NCBI GenBank assembly: GCA_007922305.1
Contig: ML677334.1
Location: 20,537,626 to 20,601,625, forward strand
Source of the DNA: Dermatemys mawii
Taxonomy: Eukaryota > Chordata > Testudines > Dermatemydidae
DNA length: 64,000 nt
Direction of reading: 5' to 3'
Of the stretch, positions 21,806-32,420 are shown one piece after another. The notes beneath the pieces were generated by a model. It ran no database searches, had not been told where the DNA came from, and saw only the letters and a list, made by a program, of their open reading frames with translations. The stretch's first letter is position 1. The number at the start of each line of letters is the position of its first letter. Both the position numbers and the translations under genes were made by a program.

Positions 21806-24194
21806 GAAACTTGACTCACGAATGACAGAGAAGCCTATAGAGGATTGGCTTTCATACTTTTTAAATTTTATATGGACCATGGTGCAAGGGTGAGGGTTAA
21901 CCGTCCAACCTCCTAGCTCTCCTCCTTTCATGTCTTTTTCAGTTCCTCTGTAGATAATTCAGAAGTCACCACTGCAGTGACCATATATACTGTGGATGCA
22001 GACAAAATAATATCTAAAAAGATGGTCTGCCCACATTTGATCCTAAAGAGAGAGAATCCATGGAGGAGGTAGACAGAAGAATCCCATAAATAAGACCAGG
22101 CTGATCCATAGCCCAGACTGACTGAGAAGGCCTAATTTTAAGAGTCTCTCGAGAATTTACCTGTAAAACTAGGGATTGTGGGACTTTCCCCTTTGAGCCA
22201 TCTGTGCTAATTCTACTTGGTCAGATGCTCCATCATAGTTTCATCAACTATACTAGAGTGGTACAAAGGGTATGTAGTCTGGTTACCAGCTGAGAATTTC
22301 TCTTGCACAGTAAAGCCAGCATAGCCAACTAGAGCTGACAACCTTTGACAGGTCTGGAGTTGGGTGACACAGTCCCAATAGTACTGCAGTGGTTTTAATC
22401 ACTACATCTCACCTCATATACATTCATATTTTATATCTCTAGCAACTGCATTTATTGACTGTACCGTTCTCCACTTTTTGATACCTTATCACCTTTTGCC
22501 AGAGTTATTGTCACAAACAAATTAGTAATGGTGTCATGGGCATACTTTTGTAGTCCTAGATTGGAATGGCATGTTAGGGGCTCTGAGAGAGATCTATGTC
22601 AGGACTCTGGCCAAGGAATTGGGTAATGTTCCAACAAGTTTGTCCTTCTGTTGTATTAATTCAGTACCATTCTGTTTGTATCTTTCTTGATGGGTCAACA
22701 GAGTACACGGTGAAGAGGCAAAATAACAATAGAGAAAGCAAACAGGGTCTTCCAAAAAGACACATTTAGGCCTTGTGCAAGTATCAAGGCATGGTCCCAA
22801 CATCATTGCACCAACAGAGGTTCATCATCACAACCAGACACTGCTAATGGGAGTCCACATGATCTGCTACTTGGAACCATCAGTCTATTTTGTGTACTAT
22901 GGCAAAAGCAGTTTGCCAGGATTATGGTGTCCCTGCTGTTGACTACGTAGGATGTGGTACAGGCTGTGCTGTCGAATTACAAGATGCTGCATATTAGGTC
23001 AGTATTTCTGGAGGGGGGATGGTCATCTGCATGTTATACATCATGATTTTCCTCTTCTGAGAAAGACGATAGTGCTACTGTAACTGGGAAAAGAGATGGT
23101 ATAGTAGATGTCTGAGGACAAGCTTGAAGGTCATGGTGGGGAAAAAACTGGACGTAGATGGGATAACAGCATTCTGCTGTGCCAAAAGAAACATATTTAC
23201 TTCTTTTAACAAGCAAAATATCATTGATAAGAAGGATCAGCTGTATGAAAACAGGGGACTCTGACACCTTGTACATATGGTGCTGAGGAGAACACTGCCC
23301 CTGCTGTTAGGTAGTTCTATGTGTAATTTCTTGGCCTATAGGCAGCTGATATAATACTTCCATCTTCTTGTTTTTTATCTAAAAGCAATTTTTTTTGGCT
23401 AGAGTCTTGCAGTTCTTTTTAAATAAAAATTATATGAATAATCACAAAAGCCAAATATAGATGTGTTGCAAATATGGCGAATTTTACAGACAGAACTCCC
23501 ATTGACTTAATCACTGCAAGACTGGTCTTTTAAATAAACCAGGCGCAAATACCAAATATTAACACTGTTCTCATTTCTTTCATGTATAACAAACATATAG
23601 TTAAAAAACAAACCATTTCATCTTGTTCTTTTAAAAAAATCAGTGACCTACATCACTTTATATTATTCAAATTATGTAAAAGGAATTCAGTTTTAGCTCC
23701 TGCTTCTCCAGAATCTCTGGAGGTTTATGAGACTGCTTGAGGTTTGGCCATCACTGCTTATGATAGAGAGAAATCATTCAAGAAGAGGTAAAAGCATTCC
23801 AAGAAAGATGATGCCCATATACTACTACTGCCATTCTGAGTGAACTGGGGTTAAGCAGCTTTAACCCCAGCAATGTGATAACCCTACCTTGTATAATTAA
23901 GCAGTTATGGTGCTTTCAGTAGTAGGTGTTATGTTTTGACCTCTCGGATATGACTTGGTCAGCATATTGCAATGCAGCAAAAATCAACAACCAGACGTCT
24001 CTTTCAGGAAGTTATAGCCCTAGGTAAAATACCATAGACTTGTGAAACTTTATTTTTTCAACTGTTCCCCTTGTCTTTCCATTGCTGTATAACTTATTGT
24101 CAACTGAGTCTAAGACTTGCTGGCAACTAGTCATGAAATATGAATCATCTTTCAAGACGAACTCTGACCCGGTTATGGGAAGGATAGTTTATCG
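21806..24194. other. Long stretch without recognised repeat or gene
   Basis: About 2.4 kb I cannot classify. The minus-strand frames at 22594-22806 and 23034-23276 have no domain I recognise. A degraded retroelement is possible but unsupported. Confidence 0.3.
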
Positions 24195-24330
24195 TATAGT
24201 AAGGATGCTAGCCTGGGGCTTGAGTGCCTTAGGTTCCATCCCCTGCTCTGTGACAGAATCTCTGCGTCACTGCGTGACCTTTAACGAGTCACTTTGGCCC
24301 AGATTATCAAAGGTATTTAGGTTGACTGCA
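24195..24330 (-). repeat. MIR/CORE-SINE fragment
   Basis: 'atgctagcctggggcttgag', 'ttccatcccctgctctgtga', 'cgtgacctttaacgagtcac' match the reverse MIR order (gcctgggactt, ttcaattccctgctctg, tgtgaccttgggcaagtca). Confidence 0.6.
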
Positions 24331-24654
24331 GTGTTGGCGGTCAAGATTTCATTTCTGTACTACAGAAACTTGCCTTAATGTGATGTAATTATGGACATGT
24401 TTGTGTTTCCATTTAATCCAGTTACCCCAAACTCCCCGTAACTATGAACTATATTGCTCAGTTAATATGGATGAGTTTATCTGTATTGGGTAGACCAATG
24501 GGTTTTGAGTTCCTCCTACTGTTACAAAAGTAAATAATTGGGAGACTTCCTTACATTTAGCCACAAAGAAAAGGAGGGTGATTATACCACTCTCAAACTT
24601 GGTCGGGAGCCCTATCTTGAGAATCTGTGATGTAGATCAATTTTCACATACCCA

Positions 24655-24950
24655 GTAAAACACCTGCAGCTGACCTGTGCCAGCTGACTTGGGTTCAGGC
24701 TGCAGAGGTATAACATTGTAGTGTAGACATTTGGGCTCAGGGGCCCTTCCCCATCATGAGATCCCACAGTAGCAAGTCTCACAGCCTGCGTCTGTTTACT
24801 CAGGCTTATGCTATGGCTCTAAAAATAGCTGTGTAGATATTCAGACTTGGGCTGGAGCTCAGGGTCTGAAGCCTAGGGAGAAGGGTAGGCTTCAGATCCT
24901 GAGCTTTAGCCCAAGTGTGAAGATCTATACAGCTATTTTTAGCACTGTAG
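24655..24950. mobile_element. Palindromic MITE with 58-bp hairpin arms
   Basis: 'tctaaaaatagctgtgtaga'... to 'gaagcctag' (24818-24875) is inverted at 24886-24943 ('taggcttcagatcctgag'... 'agctatttttagca') with a spacer of about 10 nt. Upstream, 'gcagctgacctgtgccagct' and 'ttgtagtgtagacatttggg' are phrases of the same turtle MITE type, so this may be a composite of two copies. Superfamily uncertain; the 'tgtagaca' words suggest Harbinger-like. Confidence 0.6.
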
Positions 24951-25004
24951 AACTGATTCTGACACCTGCTGTCATGGGCTTCTGCTTGTTCAGTAGATAG
25001 TCAC

Positions 25005-25135
25005 AAAGTGGCTCAGGTCTCCATCTGTAAAATGGGGATAGTAATACATTCTTACCTCACAGGGGTGTTGTGAAAATAAATACATTAAAGTTTATAAGGC
25101 ATTAGATACTGTGGTAATTGTGCCATATAAGGATC
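25005..25135 (-). repeat. MIR/CORE-SINE fragment, 3' part
   Basis: 'ctccatctgtaaaatgggga', 'tacctcacaggggtgttgtg', 'aaaataaatacattaaagtt', then 'ggcattagatactgtggta'. This is the reverse MIR tail region and is well preserved. Confidence 0.75.
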
Positions 25136-26089
25136 TGCAATAGTGACTATTTTATGAGGAGATACTACCTTATTGCAAACTTTGGCTGACCCCTCCCCCC
25201 AATTCCAAAATAGTAAGCTATGTAAACAGTGATCAGCTCTCAGGAACTGTGCTTAACTGTGGCAAAATTTGACATGTTCAGGAATATTTCTACCTCACTG
25301 TGCCATGTTTTTATTTTGTAATTTTACATTTTGCATGAGTTACGGTAGCTTTCTCAATTGGTAATGTAAATATAAAGTAATGAACTGATGGAGAAAATTA
25401 GGTGGACATATAGTTGTATGACAAATGTGCTATGTTAGATATGCATAGCTGTACAGCAATATATCACACAAGTCTTCCACACAATAGGGAACTAATTTTT
25501 GGTAGAAGAGAGGCCAAGAAAGGCATGGAGACTGAGCTAAAATGTTGTTAAAGGCAGAGCTGGTAGAGATACCCATAGTTAAGATTGCCTAACGTTTCAT
25601 TTATAGGCTCTCATATCAGATGTTTATAACTTTGCCAAACTTCAACCATTCAGGCTGAAGTTTTCCATGCCAGGTATCTGCCTCTGACTGAATTCTTTTA
25701 GATCATTTCTGCAAAAATAGTTCAGTCATTTCTCAGAATAAGATGGGAGAAAAGATTGTTTTGCCAATGTTTAAAAATTCTTGTAATTGTTTCACTGAGA
25801 AGTTCTCGTGCCTCTGTGTTTTGGAACAACGGCTTGAAGGCTGGCAGCAGGATATTCCTGTTATTAGGACTGTACTTTTACTGTCTCTGTGAACATTTGC
25901 CTAGGTTTTGGCCAGGCTCTGCATCTCTGAAAAATCTATCTGTACATGCTCAGTAGAGACTTAGTGTATGGCAGCTACATGATCCAAAGATTCATTTGTA
26001 TTAGGGATGCTCCATCCAAGGAGTTCAGGGCCTTGGCAGAACTTCTGCAACTGTAATTATTCCTTGTGATCAGGGCCCATGTGATCCTC
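25136..26089. other. Stretch without recognisable feature
   Basis: No family or coding signal is seen. Open frames are short and lack motifs. Confidence 0.35.
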
Positions 26090-26620
26090 ATTTTCTGGAT
26101 GCCTGACTTGAGACCTTGGGGTCTGATCGTCAGGGACGAAGGCAGACAGGGATGTTGGCAGGAGCTTGGGAGGTAGGAACTGAAGCCAGTGGTCGAAGCC
26201 AATATCTGGGTTGAGTCAAGTTTTGGATCTGAGACAGAGTACGGAATCAGGCTGAAGATCAATACCAGGTATCAGGTTCCGTGTTGGGGTTCTGAGGATT
26301 GATCGGCAGCTGGAATCCAAGTCAGAGCTGAGGTCAATACCAGCAGTTCAGAAGCAGGGCAGTCATGACACTTAACTAGGGATCCATATGGTTGCCTGGA
26401 CACTTCCTGGTATGGCCCATGGGCTTATATAGGATCAAGGAGCCAATTAGAGATCGTTAAGACAACTGCCAGTCCAATCACTTATGGCAGAACTTTCCAT
26501 GGCACTCAACCTCTGCAGATTGTGGGTCACAGGGAGTGGCCAAGTTACAGCTGCTTCTAGGTGGCAGTGTGGGGATGTTGGTTGTCTGGTAGGTGTGCAT
26601 TCAGGTCCTGCCAGTCCTTA
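26090..26620. repeat. LTR-like turtle repeat, unclassified
   Basis: The block 'ggtatggcccatgggcttat'/'atataggatcaaggagccaa' resembles the 'gtttatatagg...ggagccaatcag' segment of a turtle LTR-like repeat, and the upstream stretch is a run of degenerate purine-rich short words (gaggtcaat, ggtcgaagcc, gatcggcagc). Neither TG...CA termini nor target duplications can be fixed. I rely on memory of the family; it could equally be another kind of repeat. Confidence 0.35.
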
Positions 26621-26755
26621 CACTGATTTCCAGAAGTTCTGAGCACTCACAGCTACATCTGAAAAGTCAATGGGAGCTGTAATGTGCTCTCAAAAACTTT
26701 GAAAACTCAGGCCCCAAGCATCTTAAATTGGGCATCCAAAACTAGTGGAGAATTT
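26620..26755. repeat. Ancient 'gattttc/ctgagcac' palindromic element
   Basis: 'gatttccagaagttctgagc', 'aaaagtcaatgggagct', 'ctttgaaaactcaggcccc' and 'aattttggcctta' follow the same plan as 17320-17460 and 57895-58015. Confidence 0.45.
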
Positions 26756-26880
26756 TGGCCTTAATCTCTCTGTACCTTAGTTCCCGCAAATTGAGAATAA
26801 TAATGACTCCTTACCTCAGAGGGGTTGTATGAAGATAATTCATTAATGTTTGTGAAGCACTCTTATTAATTTCCTCTCAA
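26756..26880 (-). repeat. MIR/CORE-SINE fragment, 3' part
   Basis: 'ccttaatctctctgtacctt', 'gcaaattgagaataataatg', 'ttacctcagaggggttgtat', 'gaagataattcattaatg' is the reverse MIR tail. It explains the start of a 137-codon minus-strand open frame, which is not a gene. Confidence 0.7.
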
Positions 26881-27300
26881 GCTTTTCTGTGGTACCAATC
26901 ACTATTGTATCATTCTGTTTATTTAGTGCAGGATTTGGATGCTGTGCATGACATAAGGCATGAGGCCACATTAAGTGAGTATAAGAAACCAACAGTGATG
27001 ACCATCCATCCAAACAGTCTGGGACCATGTAATTAAAGACTATAACATAATGCATATGCACAAAGGGGGAGGCAGGAATGGGAGGTGAGAACCTTAATTC
27101 TGGTATTCCTATGAGGGCTTGATTTTGCAACTTCAATGTCCTTTTACTGTAGGTTTTATATGTTAAATTGAATATATATTTATATAGTTGTTCATGGGTC
27201 ATTACGTTACAGCATGGATACTTTCTTAGGGAGTATTTTTCTAATTGCAGCATCACTTATAAATATAATGCTCCTGTCAAGCCCAGAGAGCAATGGTGTA
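26881..27300. other. Unclassified stretch
   Basis: Contains 'ttagtgcaggatttggatgc' and 'ataatgcatatgcacaaagg', which feel like an interspersed repeat but cannot be assigned. Confidence 0.25.
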
Positions 27301-27304
27301 TCTA

Positions 27305-27420
27305 TGGCCAGATTGTGATTTCAGTTACACAGGAGGTAATTTGGAGTGACTCCATAGACACCCGTGACATAATTTAATAGAATTACTTTGGATTCCCACA
27401 AGTGTATATGAGATCTGAAG
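27305..27420. repeat. Short ancient palindromic element
   Basis: 'ggccagattgtgatttcagt', 'tacacaggaggtaatttgga', 'aattactttggattcccaca' and 'agtgtatatgagatctga' give rough mirror halves. Confidence 0.4.
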
Positions 27421-27534
27421 CTCATAGTCTTCCTAATATTTCTCTGTATTGATGCCATCTTTGTCCCTATTCATTTCAGTTGCCTTTCTGGGGCCTTTTT
27501 CTATTTCTGCGTTGTCTCTTTTGAGATGGGGAGT

Positions 27535-27980
27535 GTGACAGAGTGCTGGTGGGTGGGTCAGCCCTCTGATCACATTAGCCTGAATTTTCTCCCAGTGATG
27601 ACTGATTGAGGAAATAGGGAGGAATTAGCTAATCAGATAGAGAGGTTGGGTGAGTTAAGGAATTAATTAGTCCATCATCTGACTAGCTTGATAAAAGGCA
27701 GAAAGGAAGCACTGGGAAGAGAGGCCAGACAGGGAGTCCTGCCTAGCTTGGACCACGCTGAAGGAGAGCCCAAGGAAGAGAGATCTCTCTTCTTCTTGGG
27801 GCCCTGATGAGCAGGGGCAGAAGTTCATAGGGATTAGGAGTGTTGTGTTGCACTGTGCAGATGCTGGGAGGATTCAGATAAATTATACAGAACAGCTGTT
27901 AAAAGAAGAGAGTCTGAACAGTTCCTGAGATGGCCAAGGAGGAGCGGGAACATGCACAGTGACACAGGGTGCCCAGAATT
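27535..27980 (+). repeat. LTR-like repeat, unclassified
   Basis: Starts near 'tgtgacagagtgctgg', has a TATA-like 'ttgataaaaggc' about 160 bp in, then a purine-rich leader. This layout and start word resemble LTRs of turtle retroelements. No polyadenylation signal, TG/CA end or flanking duplication could be fixed, so the call is weak. Confidence 0.3.
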
Positions 27981-28350
27981 GAGCACAGTGCGCTACAGCC
28001 GTCTGCTGGTGTGAATGGGGCCTAGCGCCATTCTGGTTTGTGCCACTGTACCTATTTACACTGGTTTGGGATCTAGTCTAGTATTTGAAGACTTAACATT
28101 TATTTTACAGTAGCATGGGGGACAGATGAACTCTGCCTATTTTCGATCTCCCTTGCACATGGTTGGTTTTAGAGTGAGGCTGGAACTCAAACATTAATTG
28201 GGATGTGTTTCACTTAGAGGAAATTTATGTTGAGGGTGGGGGATGGTAGGAGGGTAAAAGGTGCAAAGAAATGACAGAGAAAAGAACAACCCAACCAAAA
28301 AAACAACTACCAAGGAATAAACGGTGAAAAATGGAGCAGGGAGTGGGCAC
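27981..28350. other. Stretch without clear feature
   Basis: Bases 28000-28085 hold a fragment resembling the short palindromic elements (cctatttacactggtttggg). No gene is visible. A G-rich run begins at about 28231. Confidence 0.3.
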
Positions 28351-28371
28351 GGGGCGGGGAGGGAGGGGGGG
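28351..28371 (+). other. G-quadruplex motif
   Basis: Four G runs with one-base loops: gggg c gggg a ggg a ggggggg. It accounts for the Pro/Ser-rich minus-strand open frames at 28194-28469, which are not genes. Confidence 0.7.
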
Positions 28372-29204
28372 AGACAGTAGGAAAAAGCGTGTGTGCGCAT
28401 GCAGTGTATATCCCATAAAGAACATTCGTTGTGCAAGTTTAGCTTTTGGGGGTTTCTCCTGTCATACATTCAGCTAGAAAAACATGTTTGTGTTTTTTAT
28501 AAATTGAATCACCCTTTAAAAAAAAACAGGCTTTAAATTACAGAAAAATAAAGTCTGTGCAGTCAAACTAGTTTTGCAGACATAAACATTACTCTGAGGG
28601 GCTTGCAAAACCTGGAACTATGGAAGACTTACTCATTCCTAGTCATGATACCCTTTTGCATTATTCTCTAGTCCCATCTTAATACAGCCAAATATCTAAT
28701 TCTCTTATTTTTTAAAAAAATCTTCACTGCCCATTTGATCTCCACTCCATAACTTCATTCACCTGTCTGCAGAGACAGCTAATGTCCTTTGCTGAGTGGT
28801 TTCATCATCTTCAGAACCTGTCAATGCAGGTAAGCAGTAGAAAAAGTACCTTCTAACATGCATTATATTTCACTATTCTGCACCAAGTCATATTGCCATT
28901 TTATGTTGTCCACTTACGTAGTTTTGTTAGACTCCTACAATTCTTTGTAGCTTTCCCTAGTCTTGAAGAAGCATTGCCTCTTTGTACCCTGATGACCTAC
29001 TGACTCTGCTTCCTACTTCTGATGTGCTTAACATGTCTCATTATTTATAAATATATTAAACCATACAGAGCCTGCTCTGGATCTCCCTGAAGTCAGTGGC
29101 AAAACTCTCATTAACTTCAATGAGTGCTGGCTAGGGACCATACTTTTTAATGTAGTCAGTGTATGATAATGTATATTTATATATCCCATACACTTGCTGG
29201 ACCA
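28372..29204. other. Stretch without recognisable feature
   Basis: A partial palindromic element at 29085-29130 (gtggcaaaactctcattaac/ttcaatgag); otherwise nothing recognised. Confidence 0.35.
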
Positions 29205-29212
29205 GGGGTAGG

Positions 29213-29512
29213 CAACCTATGGCACGGATGCCAAAAGTGGCACACAAGCTGATTTTCAGTGGCACTCACACTGCCTGGGTCCTGGACACCAGTCTGGGGG
29301 GCTCTGCATTTTAATTTAATTTTAAATGAAGCTTCTTAAACATTTTAGAAACCTTATTTACTTTACAGACAACAATAGTTTAGTTCTATATTATAGACTT
29401 ATAGAAAGAGACCTTCTAAAACATTAAAATGTATGACTGGCACACGAAACCTTAAATTAGAGTGAATAAATGAAGACTTGGCACCTCACTTCTGAAAGGT
29501 TGCCAACCCCTG
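29213..29512 (+). mobile_element. Non-autonomous hAT MITE, 300 bp
   Basis: Ends 'caggggtaggcaacctat' and 'aaaggttgccaacccctg' are inverted repeats. The flanks 'tgctggac' (29205-29212) and 'tgctagac' (29513-29520) are an 8-bp duplication with one difference. The interior contains 'ggcacacaagctgattttca', 'ggcactcacactgcctgg' and 'gactggcacacgaaacctta'. It is a deletion derivative with no transposase. Confidence 0.9.
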
Positions 29513-29520
29513 TGCTAGAC

Positions 29521-30395
29521 TATAGAATGCATGTGAGTTCCTTAGGTGATTAGTCAATATAGCTCTATTTCTTTCTTCTTATGCCTGGTTTTCAGACAGC
29601 AGAGAGATCCCAGTGCTGTAGAATGCAAGGACTTCACACTTTGTAATACTCCCTGCTGGGCTTTGAAATCCATAAACCAACTAAAGGATGAAAACTGAGT
29701 TAATATATTTAACAACTAGAAGATAGTTTTAAAAACATCTTGCAAAAGGCATCCAGATATCATTTTCTTAAAATCTGCACAGTGATATTAATGTCCATTA
29801 GTGCATTTATTTCTTCCTTTGGTATGTTCTCCCCCTCACCCGAATCCTAATTAGCCCAGACCAAGTGATCTTCCAGGCATGTTGCAAAAACTACCTGTGG
29901 GAATTGGCATGGAAGGAGGGTGGAGGCAGTTGGGCTTGGATTTCTGTTTTTTGGGAGGAAATGTGATGGGAGAGGTGAGAATTTTAACTTAATATTGCAA
30001 CTGATGATTAGTAGGAGATGTAGGGAGGGAGAAGTGTTGCTGCTTTGATAGTAGCAGTTAATCTTCATTGTGCTTTTAAATTTCTGCTGAAAGTACAGAT
30101 GTTAAATTTACATAGAATTTGAAAAATATCACACTTTATCACATTTGCAGTGGTTAGTACATAACCGATATGTTAAATCTGATAACCCTTTGCATGGTGG
30201 TCAAAATTCTAGAGCTCTGTAGCCTTTTACTTAACATCACTAAATCCATTCTAAGTAATCTTACATCACCATGGATTTGGATCTGGTTGCTACAGTATCA
30301 AGCTCAACAGAGTGAAAGTCACCTCTTCTACTTGTCTCAGATTCAAAGACTCAAGGAACACATGAAGACCCAGGAGAGTGACCACAAATACATTC
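29521..30395. other. Stretch without recognisable feature
   Basis: AT-rich; no gene or repeat family recognised. Confidence 0.35.
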
Positions 30396-30399
30396 ACAT

Positions 30400-31200
30400 G
30401 TGCAAAGTCTAGTCTGTACTTCAAATTTTATTAGAGTAACAAGTAAGGTAATGATTACCCGAGCAGACACAAACCCTACCAATGAATACCCATGCACAAG
30501 TTATAAATATATACTAACGTCCTCAGAGATATTTTGGTGGATTTCTCACCCACAGATCATCAGTACAGGGATGGTTCCTCAGGGATGGTTCCTGCTGGGG
30601 TTCTTTCCATAGGTATTCCCATTTTTACCCAACCGGGAAACCCTCTTTTATGTTGTAATTCTGACTACAGTTGTTGCTCTGTGCATGTGTATAAAAGAGG
30701 GCTGACACCTTTAATTCTCTATACTTTCACACGCCATGAACATAGGGGGTGCACTGTTTTTCATAGGTTGATTGTAGTTCCTCTTGTTCATATTAGTATT
30801 TACATACTATGCACCCTGTGGTTAGGATAGATGTTTTAAAAGATGTTACAATGAGGTATCTTGTGATCTTGAACAATAAATTGTGGTCAATGTTCTTCAC
30901 CTATTGGCACAGGTCTACAGTAGTTTTTTGATCTTTATTGGCATAGGGTTATTCTCTGGTCACTTTATGTGAAGCATTTCTAAATCTATGGTCTAGTATA
31001 GCTAAGCTGAAATCTTACAGGCCTCAGCCTGTAGACCTTGTGTTTCAGTCATACTTTACTTATATACCTATACATATTCATTGTTCCTAAATACTTATCA
31101 ATCTTATACTTTTATAATTCTACAACTGAAATTTACTTAGCATATATTAACAATGTGTAACATACCATATGTGTTAATCATTACATCACATAGCACACTA
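30400..31200 (+). repeat. Possible LTR-like block
   Basis: A TATA-like 'gtataaaaga' at 30689-30698 is followed by AATAAA at 30875-30880, the spacing expected of promoter and polyadenylation signal in an LTR. Bases 31010-31050 ('tcttacaggcctcagcctgt') resemble the reverse complement of 52595-52630. I cannot place termini, so this may be just AT-rich repeat debris. Confidence 0.25.
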
Positions 31201-31560
31201 ATACATGGCTGATAAAATGAACTAAGTGGCCAAAGCTTGAAGCAATAACATTAAAGTAAATATTTATTTTTGTAAATAGAAAGATGCAAGGAAGAACCTC
31301 ATGTAAAAGGATGGTGAGAGGCAGGAGAGGGGAGGAAAGAGAATGGAGAAACTATCCCTCCACAAAGATGAGTCTTACACTTTTTGAAACAATTATGCAA
31401 GATTTGTCTTTCTGTTTCCTCTCCTTCACTATGTCACTGCTGATGGGTTGAATGTGATACTCACTCTCGAGGTTGGAGTAGTTTGTTTGTTAGCCATACA
31501 TGACACAGTGCCTCAGAGCACGTATATTTTTATGTAATAACATGAGGTATGAAACTTTCT

Positions 31561-31737
31561 GAGCCAAATTCACTCCTGCTGTAAATCCATTGAGCTTGAT
31601 TCTAATCTCAGTTGCATCAGTTTTATACCAATGAAATTTTACTGATTTTTCAATGGGGTTACTCATGATTTACATCACCCTGAATAAGAGACCAATTTAC
31701 TTCAAGGGAACTACACCAGGGGTGAATTTGGTTCCTC
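31561..31737. repeat. Ancient palindromic element
   Basis: From 'gagccaaattcactcctgct' through 'gtaaatccattgagcttga', 'ttttcaatggggttactca' and 'acaccaggggtgaatttggt': mirror halves with ends 'gccaaattcac' and 'gtgaatttggt' that are exactly inverted over about 11 bp. Confidence 0.55.
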
Positions 31738-31828
31738 ATAGCTATTGAAAGGAAAATATTTGGTTATTTTAGACTCTTTATTTTTTAACACAAGAACTTC
31801 AGGAACAGAACAGTCTGCTCCTGCCCTA

Positions 31829-31917
31829 GGGTCCTGATTCAAGGTCCACTTAAGTCAGCAGACTCCCATTGATTTGATTTCAATGGACTTTGGAAGGGAT
31901 ACTGGTTCTTGATCAGG
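31829..31917. repeat. Short ancient palindromic element
   Basis: 'gggtcctgattcaaggtcca', 'actcccattgatttgatttc' and 'aatggactttggaaggg' mirror each other around the Cs and Gs of 'tcccattga'. Related to 21745-21805. Confidence 0.45.
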
Positions 31918-32194
31918 AGAAAGTCTATAGTGACTTTTGCTTGCTTGACTGGTTCACTCTTTGAAAAATTGTTTTGATCTGAGAAATTCTGCTGCATGCC
32001 TCCTTCCATCTTTCTGCACTGTGACAACAGCCACGTCAAAGCTCCTGAATTTCAACCGTCTGCTCTCTCACTACCAACAGGAAAAAAAAATGCCTTCCAA
32101 GTTATTTTGGGATGGGTATATTTTATAGCAGCATTAAGAATTTTTTTTTTTTAAAAAAAATCGAATAAATGTAAACAAATGTAAGATAATACTT

Positions 32195-32420
32195 GGCTGG
32201 GACTCAGGAGAGCTGAGTTCAGTTTCTGTTTCTGCTGCAGACTTTGTGTGACCTTAAGGATCCCACTTAATCTCTCTTAGTACATCAGTTCAACTCAGCT
32301 GTGAAATGGGTATAATAATCTTGCCTTTGTGTGGGCTGCTTATGTTTCAGGGAAGTACGATTTTAAGCATTATTTTCAGGCAAGTATAAGTGAAGGAAAT
32401 AATAATGTGTTGGATACCTC
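32195..32420 (-). repeat. MIR/CORE-SINE fragment
   Basis: 'actcaggagagctgagttca', 'ttctgctgcagactttgtgt', 'gaccttaaggatcccactta', 'gctgtgaaatgggtataata' and 'tttcagggaagtacgatttt' follow the reverse MIR order over almost its full length. Confidence 0.7.

Noticed and set aside
26843..27256. 137-codon minus-strand open frame.
   Set aside because: One end is a MIR tail and the rest is an unclassified repeat-like stretch; no domain, signal peptide or biased composition.
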